Positions 43,129-52,044 are shown, numbered from the stretch's first letter. The stretch is DNA of 63,671 nucleotides from Cohnella sp. (GCA_028287445.1 JAQBPQ010000141.1:1-63671); one strand, 5' to 3'. Numbers and translations: made by a program. Notes: a model not told the origin generated them from the letters alone.

Positions 43129-44613
43129 ATGTCCATCCGGCTTCGCCTGACCTTATGGTATTCAGGTTTGCTGGCGGTGGCGCTGGTGGTGTTCGGGATC
43201 GTGATTTATGCCGTGGTCTACCGGAATACGATGTCCGCATTACAGAAAGATCTGAATCAAGTGGATGCACATCTAAGGGTGAACGTGTCTGCACTGATGT
43301 CGACGAACGGCATTGACTCGAGCATCCTTCCCCCAAGAGGCATCGACTCCAACATTTACGGGATCCAACTGGTAAATTTCTCGCAAGACCCAAACGGGAA
43401 ATCCATCGCCACAACACCGAATCTGAGCACAAGTAAAATCACATTTCCCGTTCCCCGGTACAATCAGGTGAAAGACCGATTCGTTTCAATTGAAGTGGAC
43501 GGTGTCCCCTTCTTGGTGTTGGAACGAAAGCTGATCCTGAATGACACGCTGGTCGGGCTGCTGCAAATCGGAAGGTACACCGGTACGGAAGAACACCTTT
43601 TCACGCAGCTGCGAACCATTTTATGGATTACAGGTGTACTCGGTTTACTGGCAGCCTTTCTCCTGGGCATGTTCCTTTCCCGCAAAGCACTTCGGCCCAT
43701 CGGAAGAGTAACCGCGGCCGCCCAGCAGATCCAGAGCGGATCGGAACTCGGACTGCGAATTCCCCGTGAGAAGCCGAATGACGAGATCGGACGGCTTACC
43801 GATACACTCAACGGTATGCTCATCCGAATTGAGAGAGCGTACAATGAGTTGGAAGAATCCAACGTCTCACAGCGCCGTTTTGTCTCCGACGCTTCTCATG
43901 AACTGCGCACACCTCTGACCACAATACGAGGCAACGTCGACCTGCTCGAGAAGATATGGACGACCGATGAGCAGGCGGCTGACCGCAAGGACACGGGTTT
44001 GACACCGGCGGACCGACAGCAAATGTCGTTGGAAGCGGTGCGGGATATCTCCGATGAAGCTCGTCGGATGAGTACCCTGGTGAACGATTTGCTGTCGCTC
44101 GCCAGGGCAGACACCGGTTACCAGATGCAAATGGAGCCTCTGCCGCTCCGCCAGCTGACGGAAGAGGCGGCGCGGCGCGCTCAATTCCTGCCGCGGAAAG
44201 CCGAGTGGATCACCGGACCGCTGGAAGCGCTCAACCACACATGGGTGCGCGGCAACCGGGATTATTTGCTTCAGTTGCTTTTCATCCTGATCGAGAATGG
44301 CTTTAAGTACACCCCTGCGGGCGAGGTGAAGCTTTATGCCTCCCGCAGCGGAGACAGGGTCGGATTAACGGTGGCGGATACCGGCATCGGCCTCGATCCG
44401 GATGACGAGCCTCATATCTTCGAACGTTTTTATCGCGCCGACCGGTCCAGAGGTCAAACGGCGGGCACAGGCTTGGGGCTGTCGATCGCCCAATGGATCT
44501 CCGACATGCACAAAGGCAAGTTGGAAGTGCAATCCGCTCCCGGAGAAGGAACGAAGTTTACCCTCTGGCTGCCCGTCTTATCGCAACCCGATCCCGCACC
44601 GGATGTTTTTTGA
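43129..44613 (+). CDS. Sensor histidine kinase (HAMP type)
   Basis: Kinase of 494 aa paired with the preceding regulator. TM1 (about 9-31) and TM2 (about 164-184) enclose an external sensor domain of ~130 residues. A HAMP domain (about 185-240), HisKA with the phospho-His in FVSDASHELRTPLTTIRGNVDLL (about 259), and a C-terminal ATPase domain (NGFKYTPAGE, DTGIGLDPDDEPHIFERFYRAD, GTGLGLSIAQW) follow. A Gln/Asp-rich insert sits inside the dimerisation region (about 280-310). A terminator hairpin overlaps its last codons and stop. Confidence 0.92.
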   Translation: MSIRLRLTLWYSGLLAVALVVFGIVIYAVVYRNTMSALQKDLNQVDAHLRVNVSALMSTNGIDSSILPPRGIDSNIYGIQLVNFSQDPNGKSIATTPNLSTSKITFPVPRYNQVKDRFVSIEVDGVPFLVLERKLILNDTLVGLLQIGRYTGTEEHLFTQLRTILWITGVLGLLAAFLLGMFLSRKALRPIGRVTAAAQQIQSGSELGLRIPREKPNDEIGRLTDTLNGMLIRIERAYNELEESNVSQRRFVSDASHELRTPLTTIRGNVDLLEKIWTTDEQAADRKDTGLTPADRQQMSLEAVRDISDEARRMSTLVNDLLSLARADTGYQMQMEPLPLRQLTEEAARRAQFLPRKAEWITGPLEALNHTWVRGNRDYLLQLLFILIENGFKYTPAGEVKLYASRSGDRVGLTVADTGIGLDPDDEPHIFERFYRADRSRGQTAGTGLGLSIAQWISDMHKGKLEVQSAPGEGTKFTLWLPVLSQPDPAPDVF

Positions 44614-44632
44614 AACCGGTGCGGTTTTTTTT
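44594..44632 (+). terminator. Terminator overlapping the kinase stop
   Basis: CCGCACCGG - loop containing the stop - CCGGTGCGG followed by TTTTTTTT. Confidence 0.9.
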
Positions 44633-44743
44633 CGTAGAAGTAGGAAGAGAGGCGAATGTTTAGTCGAATGCTTGTCGACTTTTCCCGCCGGCTGGAATAG
44701 GATATAATAAATGCATACGCAATGGGAAAGCAGGCGTTTGCCC

Positions 44744-45691
44744 ATGGAAGTTTTGAAAATTTCACCCAGGGGATACTGTTATGGCGTGGTGGATGCTATG
44801 GTGTTGGCCCTTCAGACGGCCCGCAACCTGGATCTGCCGCGCCCCATTTATATTTTGGGCATGATTGTTCACAACAGCCACGTCACCGATGCGTTCGAGC
44901 AGGAAGGCATCATTACGCTGGACGGAAACGACAGGCTCGAAATTCTCGATCAAATCGAACAGGGTACCGTTATTTTTACCGCTCACGGGGTGTCTCCGGA
45001 AGTACGTAGACGCGCTCGGGATAAAGGGCTCACTCTGGTCGATGCCACCTGCCCGGACGTGACGAAGACGCATGATTTGATCCGGGATAAGGTAGCCGAA
45101 GGATACGAGGTCATCTATATCGGCAAGAAAGGCCATCCTGAGCCGGAGGGCGCGATCGGAATCGCTCCCGGCCATGTCCACCTGATCGAACGGGAAGAAG
45201 ACATCGCGAAGCTGTCGCTATCAGCCGAGCGTGTCATCATCACCAACCAGACCACCATGTCGCAATGGGACATTAAACATTTGATAACCCAGCTCTTGGA
45301 AGCTTTCCCGCAGGCGGAGATTCACAACGAGATTTGTCTCGCGACGCAAGTTCGCCAAGAAGCGGTGGCGGAGCAGGCCAAGGAAGCCGATCTGTGCATC
45401 GTGGTCGGCGATCCCCGCAGCAATAATTCCAACCGGTTGGCGCAAGTATCGGATGAAATTGCCGGAGTACCGGCTTATCGGGTGTCCGACGTAACCGAAA
45501 TTCAGCCGGAATGGCTTCAGGGGATCCGCAAGGTGGCCGTCACTTCGGGCGCGTCGACACCGACTCCGATCACCAAGGAAGTCATTCACTATTTGGAGCA
45601 GTACGATCCAGGCAATGCAGGGACATGGCCGATCCGTCGTACCGTGAACTTAAACAAGCTGCTGCCGACCGTCCGTGAGAAATCCAAATAA
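44744..45691 (+). CDS. ispH: 4-hydroxy-3-methylbut-2-enyl diphosphate reductase
   Basis: Iron-sulfur enzyme of 315 aa for the last step of the MEP isoprenoid pathway, giving IPP and DMAPP. Cluster cysteines are in [25 protein letters not shown] and [11 protein letters not shown]. Active-site marks are the His in [17 protein letters not shown], and the Glu in GHPEPEG. The ATG at 44744 ([14 protein letters not shown]) matches the family N-terminus. The in-frame ATG at 44711 lies almost on the predicted transcription start, just 3' of the -10 TATAAT at 44703-44708. Confidence 0.95.
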   Translation: MEVLKISPRGYCYGVVDAMVLALQTARNLDLPRPIYILGMIVHNSHVTDAFEQEGIITLDGNDRLEILDQIEQGTVIFTAHGVSPEVRRRARDKGLTLVDATCPDVTKTHDLIRDKVAEGYEVIYIGKKGHPEPEGAIGIAPGHVHLIEREEDIAKLSLSAERVIITNQTTMSQWDIKHLITQLLEAFPQAEIHNEICLATQVRQEAVAEQAKEADLCIVVGDPRSNNSNRLAQVSDEIAGVPAYRVSDVTEIQPEWLQGIRKVAVTSGASTPTPITKEVIHYLEQYDPGNAGTWPIRRTVNLNKLLPTVREKSK

Positions 45692-45736
45692 GAACGATCG
45701 CAGTTCGTCAGCAAACTCGGGAAAGGTGGGCCCCTC

Positions 45737-46234
45737 ATGGAAAAACGTCGGAATTTCCGCCGCTGGATCAAATATAAGTACGTGATGCTGATGCGCGCCA
45801 AAGGCGGCACCTCCAGAGTCGCTATGGGCTTCGCCATCGGCATCGCCATAGAGATGTTCACGCTGCCGACGTTCGGATTCGCCTTTTTACTTATTTTTCC
45901 ACTGATTTATTTGCTCAAGGGCAACCTGCCCGCAGCATTGATCGGATTCGTGATCGGCAAGGTGATTTACCTGCCCATGGCCTTCCTTAATGCGATGGTA
46001 GGCGGATGGATGCTGCCGGAACATTTCACGTTGCATATCCCCTTCCTATATGGTTGGGTCAACCGGGTATTATCCACTTCGCTCAAACTGATTATCGGCG
46101 GCATGATTAACGGCGTCGTACTCGGCGTGTTGTTTTATTTCCCGATCAAATTCAGCCTTGAGGCCTTTAAAAACAAACGCCGAGAGAAACGCAAACTCAG
46201 ACGAAGCCGGTTGGAAACTCGCGTCGCTGACTGA
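45737..46234 (+). CDS. DUF2062 membrane protein
   Basis: Membrane protein of 165 aa. Family marks are GGTSRVAMGFAIGIAIEMFTLPTFGF, LKGNLPAALIGFVIG and FLNAMVGGWMLPE. Three to four helices end in a strongly basic tail (KNKRREKRKLRRSRLE). The domain occurs fused to glycosyltransferases in other bacteria, but stands alone here. It follows ispH by 45 bp, with AAAGGTGGG before the ATG, and is probably co-transcribed. Function is unknown. Confidence 0.85.
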   Translation: MEKRRNFRRWIKYKYVMLMRAKGGTSRVAMGFAIGIAIEMFTLPTFGFAFLLIFPLIYLLKGNLPAALIGFVIGKVIYLPMAFLNAMVGGWMLPEHFTLHIPFLYGWVNRVLSTSLKLIIGGMINGVVLGVLFYFPIKFSLEAFKNKRREKRKLRRSRLETRVAD

Positions 46235-46290
46235 AGTCTATTGGCTCCTGCACATCCAACTCTACTATATTATGCGTGGTAGAACCGGGC

Positions 46291-46319
46291 TTGACATGGG
46301 GCCAACTATTCGCTATATT
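46291..46319 (+). promoter_or_regulatory. sigma-A promoter of aroF
   Basis: A perfect TTGACA (46291-46296), a 17-bp spacer, then TATATT (46314-46319). Transcription would start near 46326, giving a leader of about 77 nt. Confidence 0.8.
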
Positions 46320-46334
46320 TGCTTTAGTGCTTAA

Positions 46335-46370
46335 AAGCGTATAAGCGTCAAAGCGAACAAGCGTGAAAGT
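46335..46370 (+). repeat. AAGCG tandem words in the aroF leader
   Basis: Four spaced copies of AAGCG(T/A) within about 36 bp: AAAAGCGTAT, AAGCGTCA, AAGCGAAC, AAGCGTGA. They lie in the predicted 5' untranslated region of aroF. A role in translation or RNA-protein binding is possible but unproven. Confidence 0.4.
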
Positions 46371-46402
46371 GATTAGTCATTATTTTCAGGAGCGTGAAAG
46401 CC

Positions 46403-47464
46403 ATGATCGTCATTACTTCTCCTCATATTTCGGATGAGCGGATGAACGAAATCGTTCGCCATATCGAACAAGGGGGCGTGCAAGCGCACCTATCCCGCGG
46501 AATCGATCGTACCGTCATCGGCATTATCGGCAAAGCCGATCCGCATTTGGCGGAACATTTGCGATCCATGCAAGGCGTGGAGAACGTGATCAAAATTTCA
46601 AAATCCTACAAACTGGCGAGCAGAGACTTTCATCCGGACGATACGATTATCGATATCAAAGGTGTCCGCATCGGCGGCGATCATCTCGTGGTGATGGGTG
46701 GACCCTGTGCGGTAGAAACTCCCGAACAGATCGATGAGATCGCCCGTCTGGTCAAAGCGGCCGGGGGGCAGGTGCTGCGCGGGGGTGCGTTCAAGCCCCG
46801 GACCGGTCCGTACAGCTTTCAGGGCATCGGAGTGGACGGTTTGAAATGGATGAAGGACGCGGGGGACAAATACGGACTGCTGACGATCACCGAAGTGATG
46901 GCGCCGGAGTTCGTTGACGTCTGCGCAGAGTATGCGGACATTTTGCAGGTGGGTACCCGGAACATGCAGAATTTTGATCTGCTCCGCAAGCTGGGCACCA
47001 TTCAAACGCCGGTGCTCCTCAAGCGCGGCATGAGCGCCACCTATGACGAGTGGCTGAACGCGGCTGAATATATTCTCGCGGGCGGCAACCCGAACGTCAT
47101 GCTCTGCGAGCGCGGGATCCGTACGTTCGAAACCTACACGCGCAACACGTTCGATTTGGCCGCCATTCCGGCTGTTCATCAGCTGTCGCATCTGCCGGTC
47201 ATCGCCGATCCCAGTCATGCCACGGGGCGCCGCGAGCTGGTGGAAAGTATGACCAAAGCTTCGGTGGCTGCAGGCGCCAACGGTCTCATTATCGAGATGC
47301 ATACCGATCCGGACAATTCCGCGACGGGTGACGGTGTCCAATCGCTATTCCCCGACCAATTCGCCAAACTGCTGAAGGAATTGGAGCAACTGGCACCGCT
47401 ATGCGGCAAAAACTTCAATACCGGCAAACAGCCGGCAGAAGCATTTTTGGTTTGGATGAAGTAG
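46403..47464 (+). CDS. aroF: 3-deoxy-7-phosphoheptulonate (DAHP) synthase, type I-beta
   Basis: First enzyme of the shikimate pathway, 353 aa. An N-terminal ferredoxin-like/ACT-type regulatory domain (about 1-70) is followed by the TIM barrel. Barrel marks are MGGPCAVETPEQ, LRGGAFKPRTGPYSFQG, EVMAPEFVD, LLKRGMSAT, and the metal ligands in PVIADPSHATGRRELV and LIIEMHTDPDNSATGDG. The extra N-terminal domain gives feedback control in related enzymes. ATG 46403 lies 10 nt after AGGAG. The GTG at 46394 is too close to the SD. Confidence 0.94.
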   Translation: MIVITSPHISDERMNEIVRHIEQGGVQAHLSRGIDRTVIGIIGKADPHLAEHLRSMQGVENVIKISKSYKLASRDFHPDDTIIDIKGVRIGGDHLVVMGGPCAVETPEQIDEIARLVKAAGGQVLRGGAFKPRTGPYSFQGIGVDGLKWMKDAGDKYGLLTITEVMAPEFVDVCAEYADILQVGTRNMQNFDLLRKLGTIQTPVLLKRGMSATYDEWLNAAEYILAGGNPNVMLCERGIRTFETYTRNTFDLAAIPAVHQLSHLPVIADPSHATGRRELVESMTKASVAAGANGLIIEMHTDPDNSATGDGVQSLFPDQFAKLLKELEQLAPLCGKNFNTGKQPAEAFLVWMK

Positions 47465-47482
47465 AGTTAAAAGAAATCAACA

Positions 47483-47510
47483 ACGGCCTGCTAAATGCAG
47501 GTCGTTTTTC
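47483..47510 (+). terminator. Terminator after aroF
   Basis: ACGGCCTGC - TAAAT - GCAGGTCGT followed by TTTTC. Confidence 0.8.
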
Positions 47511-47538
47511 ATTTCGATTTTGCCATTTTCCTGAAGAA

Positions 47539-47555
47539 TGTAAGTATTGCTAACA
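47539..47555 (+). promoter_or_regulatory. GlnR/TnrA box upstream of glnA
   Basis: TGTAAGTATTGCTAACA is an exact match to the Bacillus nitrogen-control consensus TGTNA-N7-TNACA, with an extra A/T pair extending the palindrome. Its centre is about 71 bp before the predicted transcription start. This is further upstream than sites that block the promoter directly. Confidence 0.8.
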
Positions 47556-47583
47556 TGAACGCAAAAAATACCTGACATAACTA

Positions 47584-47612
47584 TTGACGCTCTTCAGACG
47601 CGGTTTTATAAT
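47584..47612 (+). promoter_or_regulatory. sigma-A promoter of glnA
   Basis: TTGACG (47584-47589), a 17-bp spacer, then a perfect TATAAT (47607-47612). The start of transcription near 47618 gives a leader of about 78 nt. Confidence 0.85.
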
Positions 47613-47695
47613 AAATCACAATAAGTTCGTGCGATATTGGAACAATAAGTCGATTTTGGGCAGATAATGTTCGGAAATAGAGGAGGATATACAAG

Positions 47696-49120
47696 ATGTC
47701 AGTCAAAAATGTATTGGATTTAATCGCAGAAAAGAATATTGAATTCGTCGATTTCCGGTTTATCAGTCTGCTGGGCCAAGCCCATCACATCACACTGCCG
47801 GTTACCGAAGTGGATGAGGATACATTCGTTAACGGCGTGGCATTTGATGGTTCCTCAATTACAGGTTTCCGCGGCATTGAAGAATCGGATATGGTCATGA
47901 TGCCGGACACGGAATCGGCTTATATAGATCCTTTCACCGCTCACTCCACTCTGATCGTGATATGCGACATTCATACGCCGGACGGCGAGCGTTATGAGCG
48001 CGACCCGCGTTCCATCGCTCAGAAAGCCGAAGAATATCTGCAAAAATCCGGTGTGGGCTCGGCTGCTTTCTTCGCGCCGGAATCGGAATTTTTCATTTTT
48101 GACGATGTCCGCTATGAGAGCACAATGAACTCCTCCTCATTCTCCGTCGATTCCGAGGAAGCCGCATGGAACACGAACCGCAAGGAAGAAGGCGGCAACC
48201 TCGGCTTCAAGGTCCGCGTTAAGGGCGGTTATGTACCTGTTGCTCCGATCGATTCCCAGCAAGATATCCGCAGCGAAATGGTTCGCCTCATGCAAGAATC
48301 CGGCATGCGCGTCGAGCGCCATCACCACGAAGTGGCCACGGCCGGTCAAGCTGAGATCAATTTCCGCTTCGACACGCTGACCAAAACCGCCGATAACCTG
48401 ATGAAGTACAAATACATCATCCACAATGTGGCACGCCAGTACGGCAAAGTCGCCACGTTCATGCCGAAGCCTCTCTTCGGGGACAACGGCAGCGGAATGC
48501 ACGTTCACCAATCCATTTTTAACGAGGGCGAGCCGTTGTTCTATGAGAAAGGCGGATACGCCAATCTGAGCCCGATGGCTTTGCACTACATCGGCGGTAT
48601 TTTGCATCATGCTCCGGCTCTTATCGCGGTCACGAACCCGTCCACGAACTCGTTCAAACGACTCGTTCCGGGTTATGAAGCGCCGGTTAATCTCGTATTC
48701 TCCAAGGGCAACCGTTCCGCAGCGGTCCGGATTCCGGTCGCGGCCGTTACGCCCAAAGGCTGCCGCATCGAGTTCCGTACGCCGGACTCCACAGCTAACC
48801 CGTACTTGGCGTTTGCTGCGATGCTGCTGGCCGGATTGGACGGCATCAAGCGCAAAATCGATCCGACCGCTCTCGGCTACGGACCTTTCGATAAGAACAT
48901 CTATGAGCTCTCGGACGAGGACAAGAAAGAAATCCGCAGTGTACCGGGCACTTTGGATGAAGCCCTCGACGCTCTGGAAGCGGACAGCGACTTCCTGACC
49001 GAAGGCGGCGTGTTCTCCAAAGATTTCATCGAGAATTATGTGGCGCTTAAGCGCTCCGAGGCCAAAGCTGTTGCGATCCGCGTTCATCCGCACGAGTACA
49101 GCCTCTACTTCGATTGTTAA
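47696..49120 (+). CDS. glnA: Glutamine synthetase, type I-beta-like
   Basis: Dodecameric ATP-dependent enzyme (474 aa) that makes glutamine from glutamate and ammonia. Marks are FDGSSITGFRGIEESDM, APESEFFIFDDVRY, GGYVPVAPIDSQQDIRSEM, HHHEVATAGQAEINFRF, FGDNGSGMHVHQS, LVPGYEAPVNLV and NRSAAVRIP. The insert after FDDVRY and the C-terminal NIYELSDEDKKEI, aligned with the E. coli adenylylation site NLYDLP, place it with the proteobacterial-type GSI-beta rather than the 444-aa GSI-alpha of bacilli. No GlnR gene is adjacent, but a GlnR box lies upstream. ATG 47696 follows AGAGGAGG. Confidence 0.93.
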   Translation: MSVKNVLDLIAEKNIEFVDFRFISLLGQAHHITLPVTEVDEDTFVNGVAFDGSSITGFRGIEESDMVMMPDTESAYIDPFTAHSTLIVICDIHTPDGERYERDPRSIAQKAEEYLQKSGVGSAAFFAPESEFFIFDDVRYESTMNSSSFSVDSEEAAWNTNRKEEGGNLGFKVRVKGGYVPVAPIDSQQDIRSEMVRLMQESGMRVERHHHEVATAGQAEINFRFDTLTKTADNLMKYKYIIHNVARQYGKVATFMPKPLFGDNGSGMHVHQSIFNEGEPLFYEKGGYANLSPMALHYIGGILHHAPALIAVTNPSTNSFKRLVPGYEAPVNLVFSKGNRSAAVRIPVAAVTPKGCRIEFRTPDSTANPYLAFAAMLLAGLDGIKRKIDPTALGYGPFDKNIYELSDEDKKEIRSVPGTLDEALDALEADSDFLTEGGVFSKDFIENYVALKRSEAKAVAIRVHPHEYSLYFDC

Positions 49121-49146
49121 TTCCTATCATCCGACATCATCAGATG

Positions 49147-49176
49147 GGACTCGCCCTTGCGGCGGGTCCTGTTTTT
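49147..49176 (+). terminator. Terminator after glnA
   Basis: GGACTCGCC - CTTGC - GGCGGGTCC followed by TGTTTTTC. Confidence 0.85.
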
Positions 49177-49242
49177 CATTCCGTTTACGAGTGGGCGGCG
49201 GCCCTTTATGGTATCGATGTTTAACGGAACGTTTGCCGACAC

Positions 49243-49273
49243 ACAAAAAAGCGGCCCGCATGTCTGCGGGCCA
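49243..49273 (-). terminator. Terminator of thpR
   Basis: On the minus strand, GGCCCGCA - GACA - TGCGGGCC followed by GCTTTTTTG. It lies about 75 nt past the thpR stop. Confidence 0.85.
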
Positions 49274-49347
49274 AATGATATCAGAGAGGATATTTAGATC
49301 GTAACAGCTCAATGTGAATGAAAACTGAAGAGAACCTGAAAGATTCA

Positions 49348-49947
49348 TTAAATCTCCTTCAGCGGCCCCACGAGCGGGAATTCATGCAGCCGTTCATAGC
49401 TGGGACGGCGGCTGAGATGGGAACGAAACAGCGTGACATGATCCGCGTTCCATGTGAGAGGATTCGGCTCGGTCGCATCTATGGCCGCCTGCCAGGCTGC
49501 TGCGACCGCTTCCCGTCCGCAGCCTGCCCCGCCTTGCCGCGCGAGCGTGATGTGGGGGCGAAGCGGGCGTTCCTCAAGCCTGCACCCCGCGGCGGCGAGT
49601 CTCGGCGCCAGTGCTGCGTGCAGCCTTGTCATCGCGCCGGGCGTGCCTTGTTCCGACAGACCGCACCATAACACGCGGGGGGTCCCCGCCGGGCCGAAAG
49701 TTCCCGGCCCGGTTAATGCCAGGGGAATTGACGGCGCGTCGGCCGCGGTTTGCGCTACAGCGTCCCGTATCGCATCCGTGAGATGGACCGGGATGTCACC
49801 TAGGAAATGGAGTGTCACGTGAAGATCGGCCGGATGGGTCCAGCGGCGAAACGGTAATTCGACTGCCATTCGATCCATGATGGAGGACAGGCGGCCGGTT
49901 ACCGGGTGCGGGAGCGACAAGCCGATAAAAAGACGAAAATTTTCCAT
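49348..49947 (-). CDS. thpR: RNA 2',3'-cyclic phosphodiesterase (LigT/ThpR)
   Basis: Two-histidine phosphoesterase of 199 aa. The two HxT/S-x signatures are HVTLHFLG (about residue 44) and RPHITLARQ (about residue 129), at the spacing expected for the family. The N-terminus MENFRLFIGLSLP and the closing HVTLFRSHL are also typical. It opens 2',3'-cyclic phosphates at RNA ends. Base composition is more GC-rich than its neighbours. The minus-strand ATG at 49947 follows GAAAGGTGAAT. Confidence 0.9.
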   Translation of the reverse strand: MENFRLFIGLSLPHPVTGRLSSIMDRMAVELPFRRWTHPADLHVTLHFLGDIPVHLTDAIRDAVAQTAADAPSIPLALTGPGTFGPAGTPRVLWCGLSEQGTPGAMTRLHAALAPRLAAAGCRLEERPLRPHITLARQGGAGCGREAVAAAWQAAIDATEPNPLTWNADHVTLFRSHLSRRPSYERLHEFPLVGPLKEI

Positions 49948-50008
49948 TCAATATTCACCTTTCGTTCGGAATTTACCTCATTTTTAGGCAAAATGGAGCT
50001 TTTTCTGG

Positions 50009-50037
50009 TTGCCCCCGCCATGCCCCTTTGTTATGAT
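50009..50037 (+). promoter_or_regulatory. Promoter of serC
   Basis: TTGCCC (50009-50014), a 17-bp spacer, then TATGAT (50032-50037), about 30 nt before the serC start. Confidence 0.6.
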
Positions 50038-50071
50038 AGGCCTATCTTGATTTTAACAAGGTGGGAATGTG

Positions 50072-51160
50072 ATGGCTAGCCGCGCTTACAATTTCAACGC
50101 CGGACCCGCCGCTCTTCCGCTGGAAGTGCTGCAGCAGGCGCAGGAACAATTCGTGGAGTTCGAAGGAACGGGCATGTCACTGATGGAGATGTCGCATCGT
50201 GGCGAATCCTACGAAGGCGTCCACTTTGAAACGGAAAAGCTGCTTCGCGAACTGCTGGCCATTCCAGAAGGCTACAAAGTACTATTCCTTCAGGGCGGGG
50301 CCAGTACGCAATTTGCCATGGTACCGATGAACCTGCTCGCCCCAGGCAAAAAAGGCGTATATGTGAACACGGGCAATTGGGCAACCAAAGCGATCAAGGA
50401 AGCCAAAATGTTCGGTGAAGTGGCGATTGCCGCTTCCACCGGAGCGGATGATTTCATGCGCGTCCCGTCTCCCGGCGAATTGGTGATCCCCAGTGACGCT
50501 GCTTACGTCCATTTGACCAGCAACGAGACGATCGGCGGTACGCAATGGAAGGACTATCCGGACCTCGATTCCGTTCCACTTATCGGAGACTTGTCGAGTG
50601 ACATTCTCAGCCGTTCATTGAACGTTTCCCAATTCGGCATGATCTATGCAGGCGCTCAGAAAAATCTCGGTCCGTCGGGCGTCACCATCGTGATCATCCG
50701 GGAAGACTTGATCGGTCAGCCATCGATGCCAGTGCCCACGATGCTGCAGTACACAACGCATGTGAAGAGCGATTCGCTTTATAACACGCCTCCGACGTTT
50801 GCCATTTATATGGTGAACCTGATGCTAAAATGGATCAAGAACAATGGCGGAGCTGCGGCGATGCAACGTGTCAACCAGGAGAAGGCGGAGTTGTTGTACG
50901 GGGCGATCGACGGCAGCGGCGGATTTTACCGGGGCTGCGCCCAACTGGGAAGCCGCTCGAACATGAACGTGACCTTCCGGCTGGAGAACGAGGATCTGAA
51001 CAAACGTTTCGTGAAGGACTCGGAAGCGGCCGGATTCGTCGGCCTCAAAGGCCATCGGGACGTTGGCGGTTTGCGTGCATCGATCTACAACGCCGTTCCG
51101 GTTGACAACGTCCAAGCACTGGTTAAGTTCATGTACAGCTTTAAACAACAGAATGGCTAA
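50072..51160 (+). CDS. serC: Phosphoserine aminotransferase
   Basis: PLP enzyme of 362 aa in serine synthesis. Marks are YNFNAGPAALPLEVL, MEMSHRGESYE, LFLQGGASTQFAMVPMNL, LTSNETIGGTQW, and the PLP lysine in IYAGAQKNLGPSGVT. C-terminal GHRDVGGLRASIYNAV supplies phosphate- and carboxylate-binding residues. GTG 50069 and ATG 50072 are adjacent; ATG 50072 is preferred after AAGGTGGG. serA and serB are not in the window. Confidence 0.96.
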   Translation: MASRAYNFNAGPAALPLEVLQQAQEQFVEFEGTGMSLMEMSHRGESYEGVHFETEKLLRELLAIPEGYKVLFLQGGASTQFAMVPMNLLAPGKKGVYVNTGNWATKAIKEAKMFGEVAIAASTGADDFMRVPSPGELVIPSDAAYVHLTSNETIGGTQWKDYPDLDSVPLIGDLSSDILSRSLNVSQFGMIYAGAQKNLGPSGVTIVIIREDLIGQPSMPVPTMLQYTTHVKSDSLYNTPPTFAIYMVNLMLKWIKNNGGAAAMQRVNQEKAELLYGAIDGSGGFYRGCAQLGSRSNMNVTFRLENEDLNKRFVKDSEAAGFVGLKGHRDVGGLRASIYNAVPVDNVQALVKFMYSFKQQNG

Positions 51161-51185
51161 AATGTTCGGGTGACGGGGGAGACAT

Positions 51186-51665
51186 ATGCCTTTTCATATC
51201 GTGCTCGTTCATCCGGAAATTCCGGCCAATACGGGTAACATTGCCCGCACCTGTGCGGCTACGGGTACCCATCTTCATCTGGTCCGGCCGCTAGGGTTCT
51301 CTACGGACGACCGGGAGCTCAAACGGGCGGGCTTGGATTATTGGTATGCCGTCAATATTTCTTATTACGACTCGTTTGAAGAAGTGAAGGCGGCTCATCC
51401 GGAGGGCCGATTCTTATTTACGAGTACGCGGGTCAAGAAACCGTATTCGGATTTTCAGTTTCGCGACGGGGATTTGTTCGTATTCGGCAAAGAAACGAAA
51501 GGCCTTCCCCAGGAAATGTTGGACGCCCATCCGGATACCTGCATGCGATTGCCGATGACGGACAAGGTTCGCTCGCTGAATTTGGCGAATACGGCCGCGA
51601 TTGTCGTATATGAAGCCCTTCGCCAAAACGGGTTTCCCGGGTTGGATTCGACACTGGATCGTTGA
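51186..51665 (+). CDS. trmL: tRNA (cytidine(34)-2'-O)-methyltransferase
   Basis: SPOUT-fold methyltransferase of 159 aa, also known as CspR/YibK. Motif 1 is LVHPEIPANTGNIARTCAATG, motif 2 is FVFGKETKGLPQEML, and motif 3 is RLPMTDKVRSLNLANTAAIVVYEALRQ. The trefoil knot binds SAM, and the enzyme methylates the wobble base of tRNA-Leu. ATG 51186 follows GACGGGGGAG. It lies 25 bp after serC, so co-transcription is likely. Confidence 0.94.
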   Translation: MPFHIVLVHPEIPANTGNIARTCAATGTHLHLVRPLGFSTDDRELKRAGLDYWYAVNISYYDSFEEVKAAHPEGRFLFTSTRVKKPYSDFQFRDGDLFVFGKETKGLPQEMLDAHPDTCMRLPMTDKVRSLNLANTAAIVVYEALRQNGFPGLDSTLDR

Positions 51666-51801
51666 TTTTGTCGAAAACATTGCACGATATTAAGCAAAAT
51701 AGCTCGAAATGAAGGATTAAGCCGGATTCTATCGAACGCTATAGAGTGGCTAAAAGGTTTCATTGACTAGCTAGATACGCGAGGAATGGGAGGAACTGCA
51801 T

Positions 51802-52044
51802 TTGAAACCTGCAGGCGTAGTTCGTAAAGTTGATCAATTGGGGCGCATTGTACTGCCCAAATCGCTGCGCAAACGTTACCAGATGAATGAAGGGGATCCT
51901 GTAGAAATTTTGGTCCAAGGGGATCATATTATTCTCGAAAGATACCGGCCCCGCTGCGTATTTTGTTCTTCGATGGAAGGCGTCGGAGACTTCAAGGAGC
52001 GCTATGTTTGCGCTGCTTGCCTGAAAGAAATGCAGGGGCTGTAA
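51802..52044 (+). CDS. AbrB-family transition-state regulator with zinc-ribbon tail
   Basis: DNA-binding protein of 80 aa. The N-terminal swapped-hairpin AbrB domain (about 1-50) has GVVRKVDQLGRIVLPKSLRKRYQMNEGDPVEIL, nearly the Bacillus AbrB/Abh sequence. The C-terminal part is different from AbrB. It holds CVFC (about 53-56) and CAAC (about 69-72), which may bind zinc. The start is a TTG at 51802 after GGGAGGAACTGC. AbrB-type proteins repress post-exponential genes. A strong terminator follows. Confidence 0.88.
   Translation: MKPAGVVRKVDQLGRIVLPKSLRKRYQMNEGDPVEILVQGDHIILERYRPRCVFCSSMEGVGDFKERYVCAACLKEMQGL

Noticed and set aside
48137-49093. 318-codon minus-strand open frame
   Set aside because: It lies wholly antisense to glnA. 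It has no SD, and its length follows from high GC and codon bias of the real gene.
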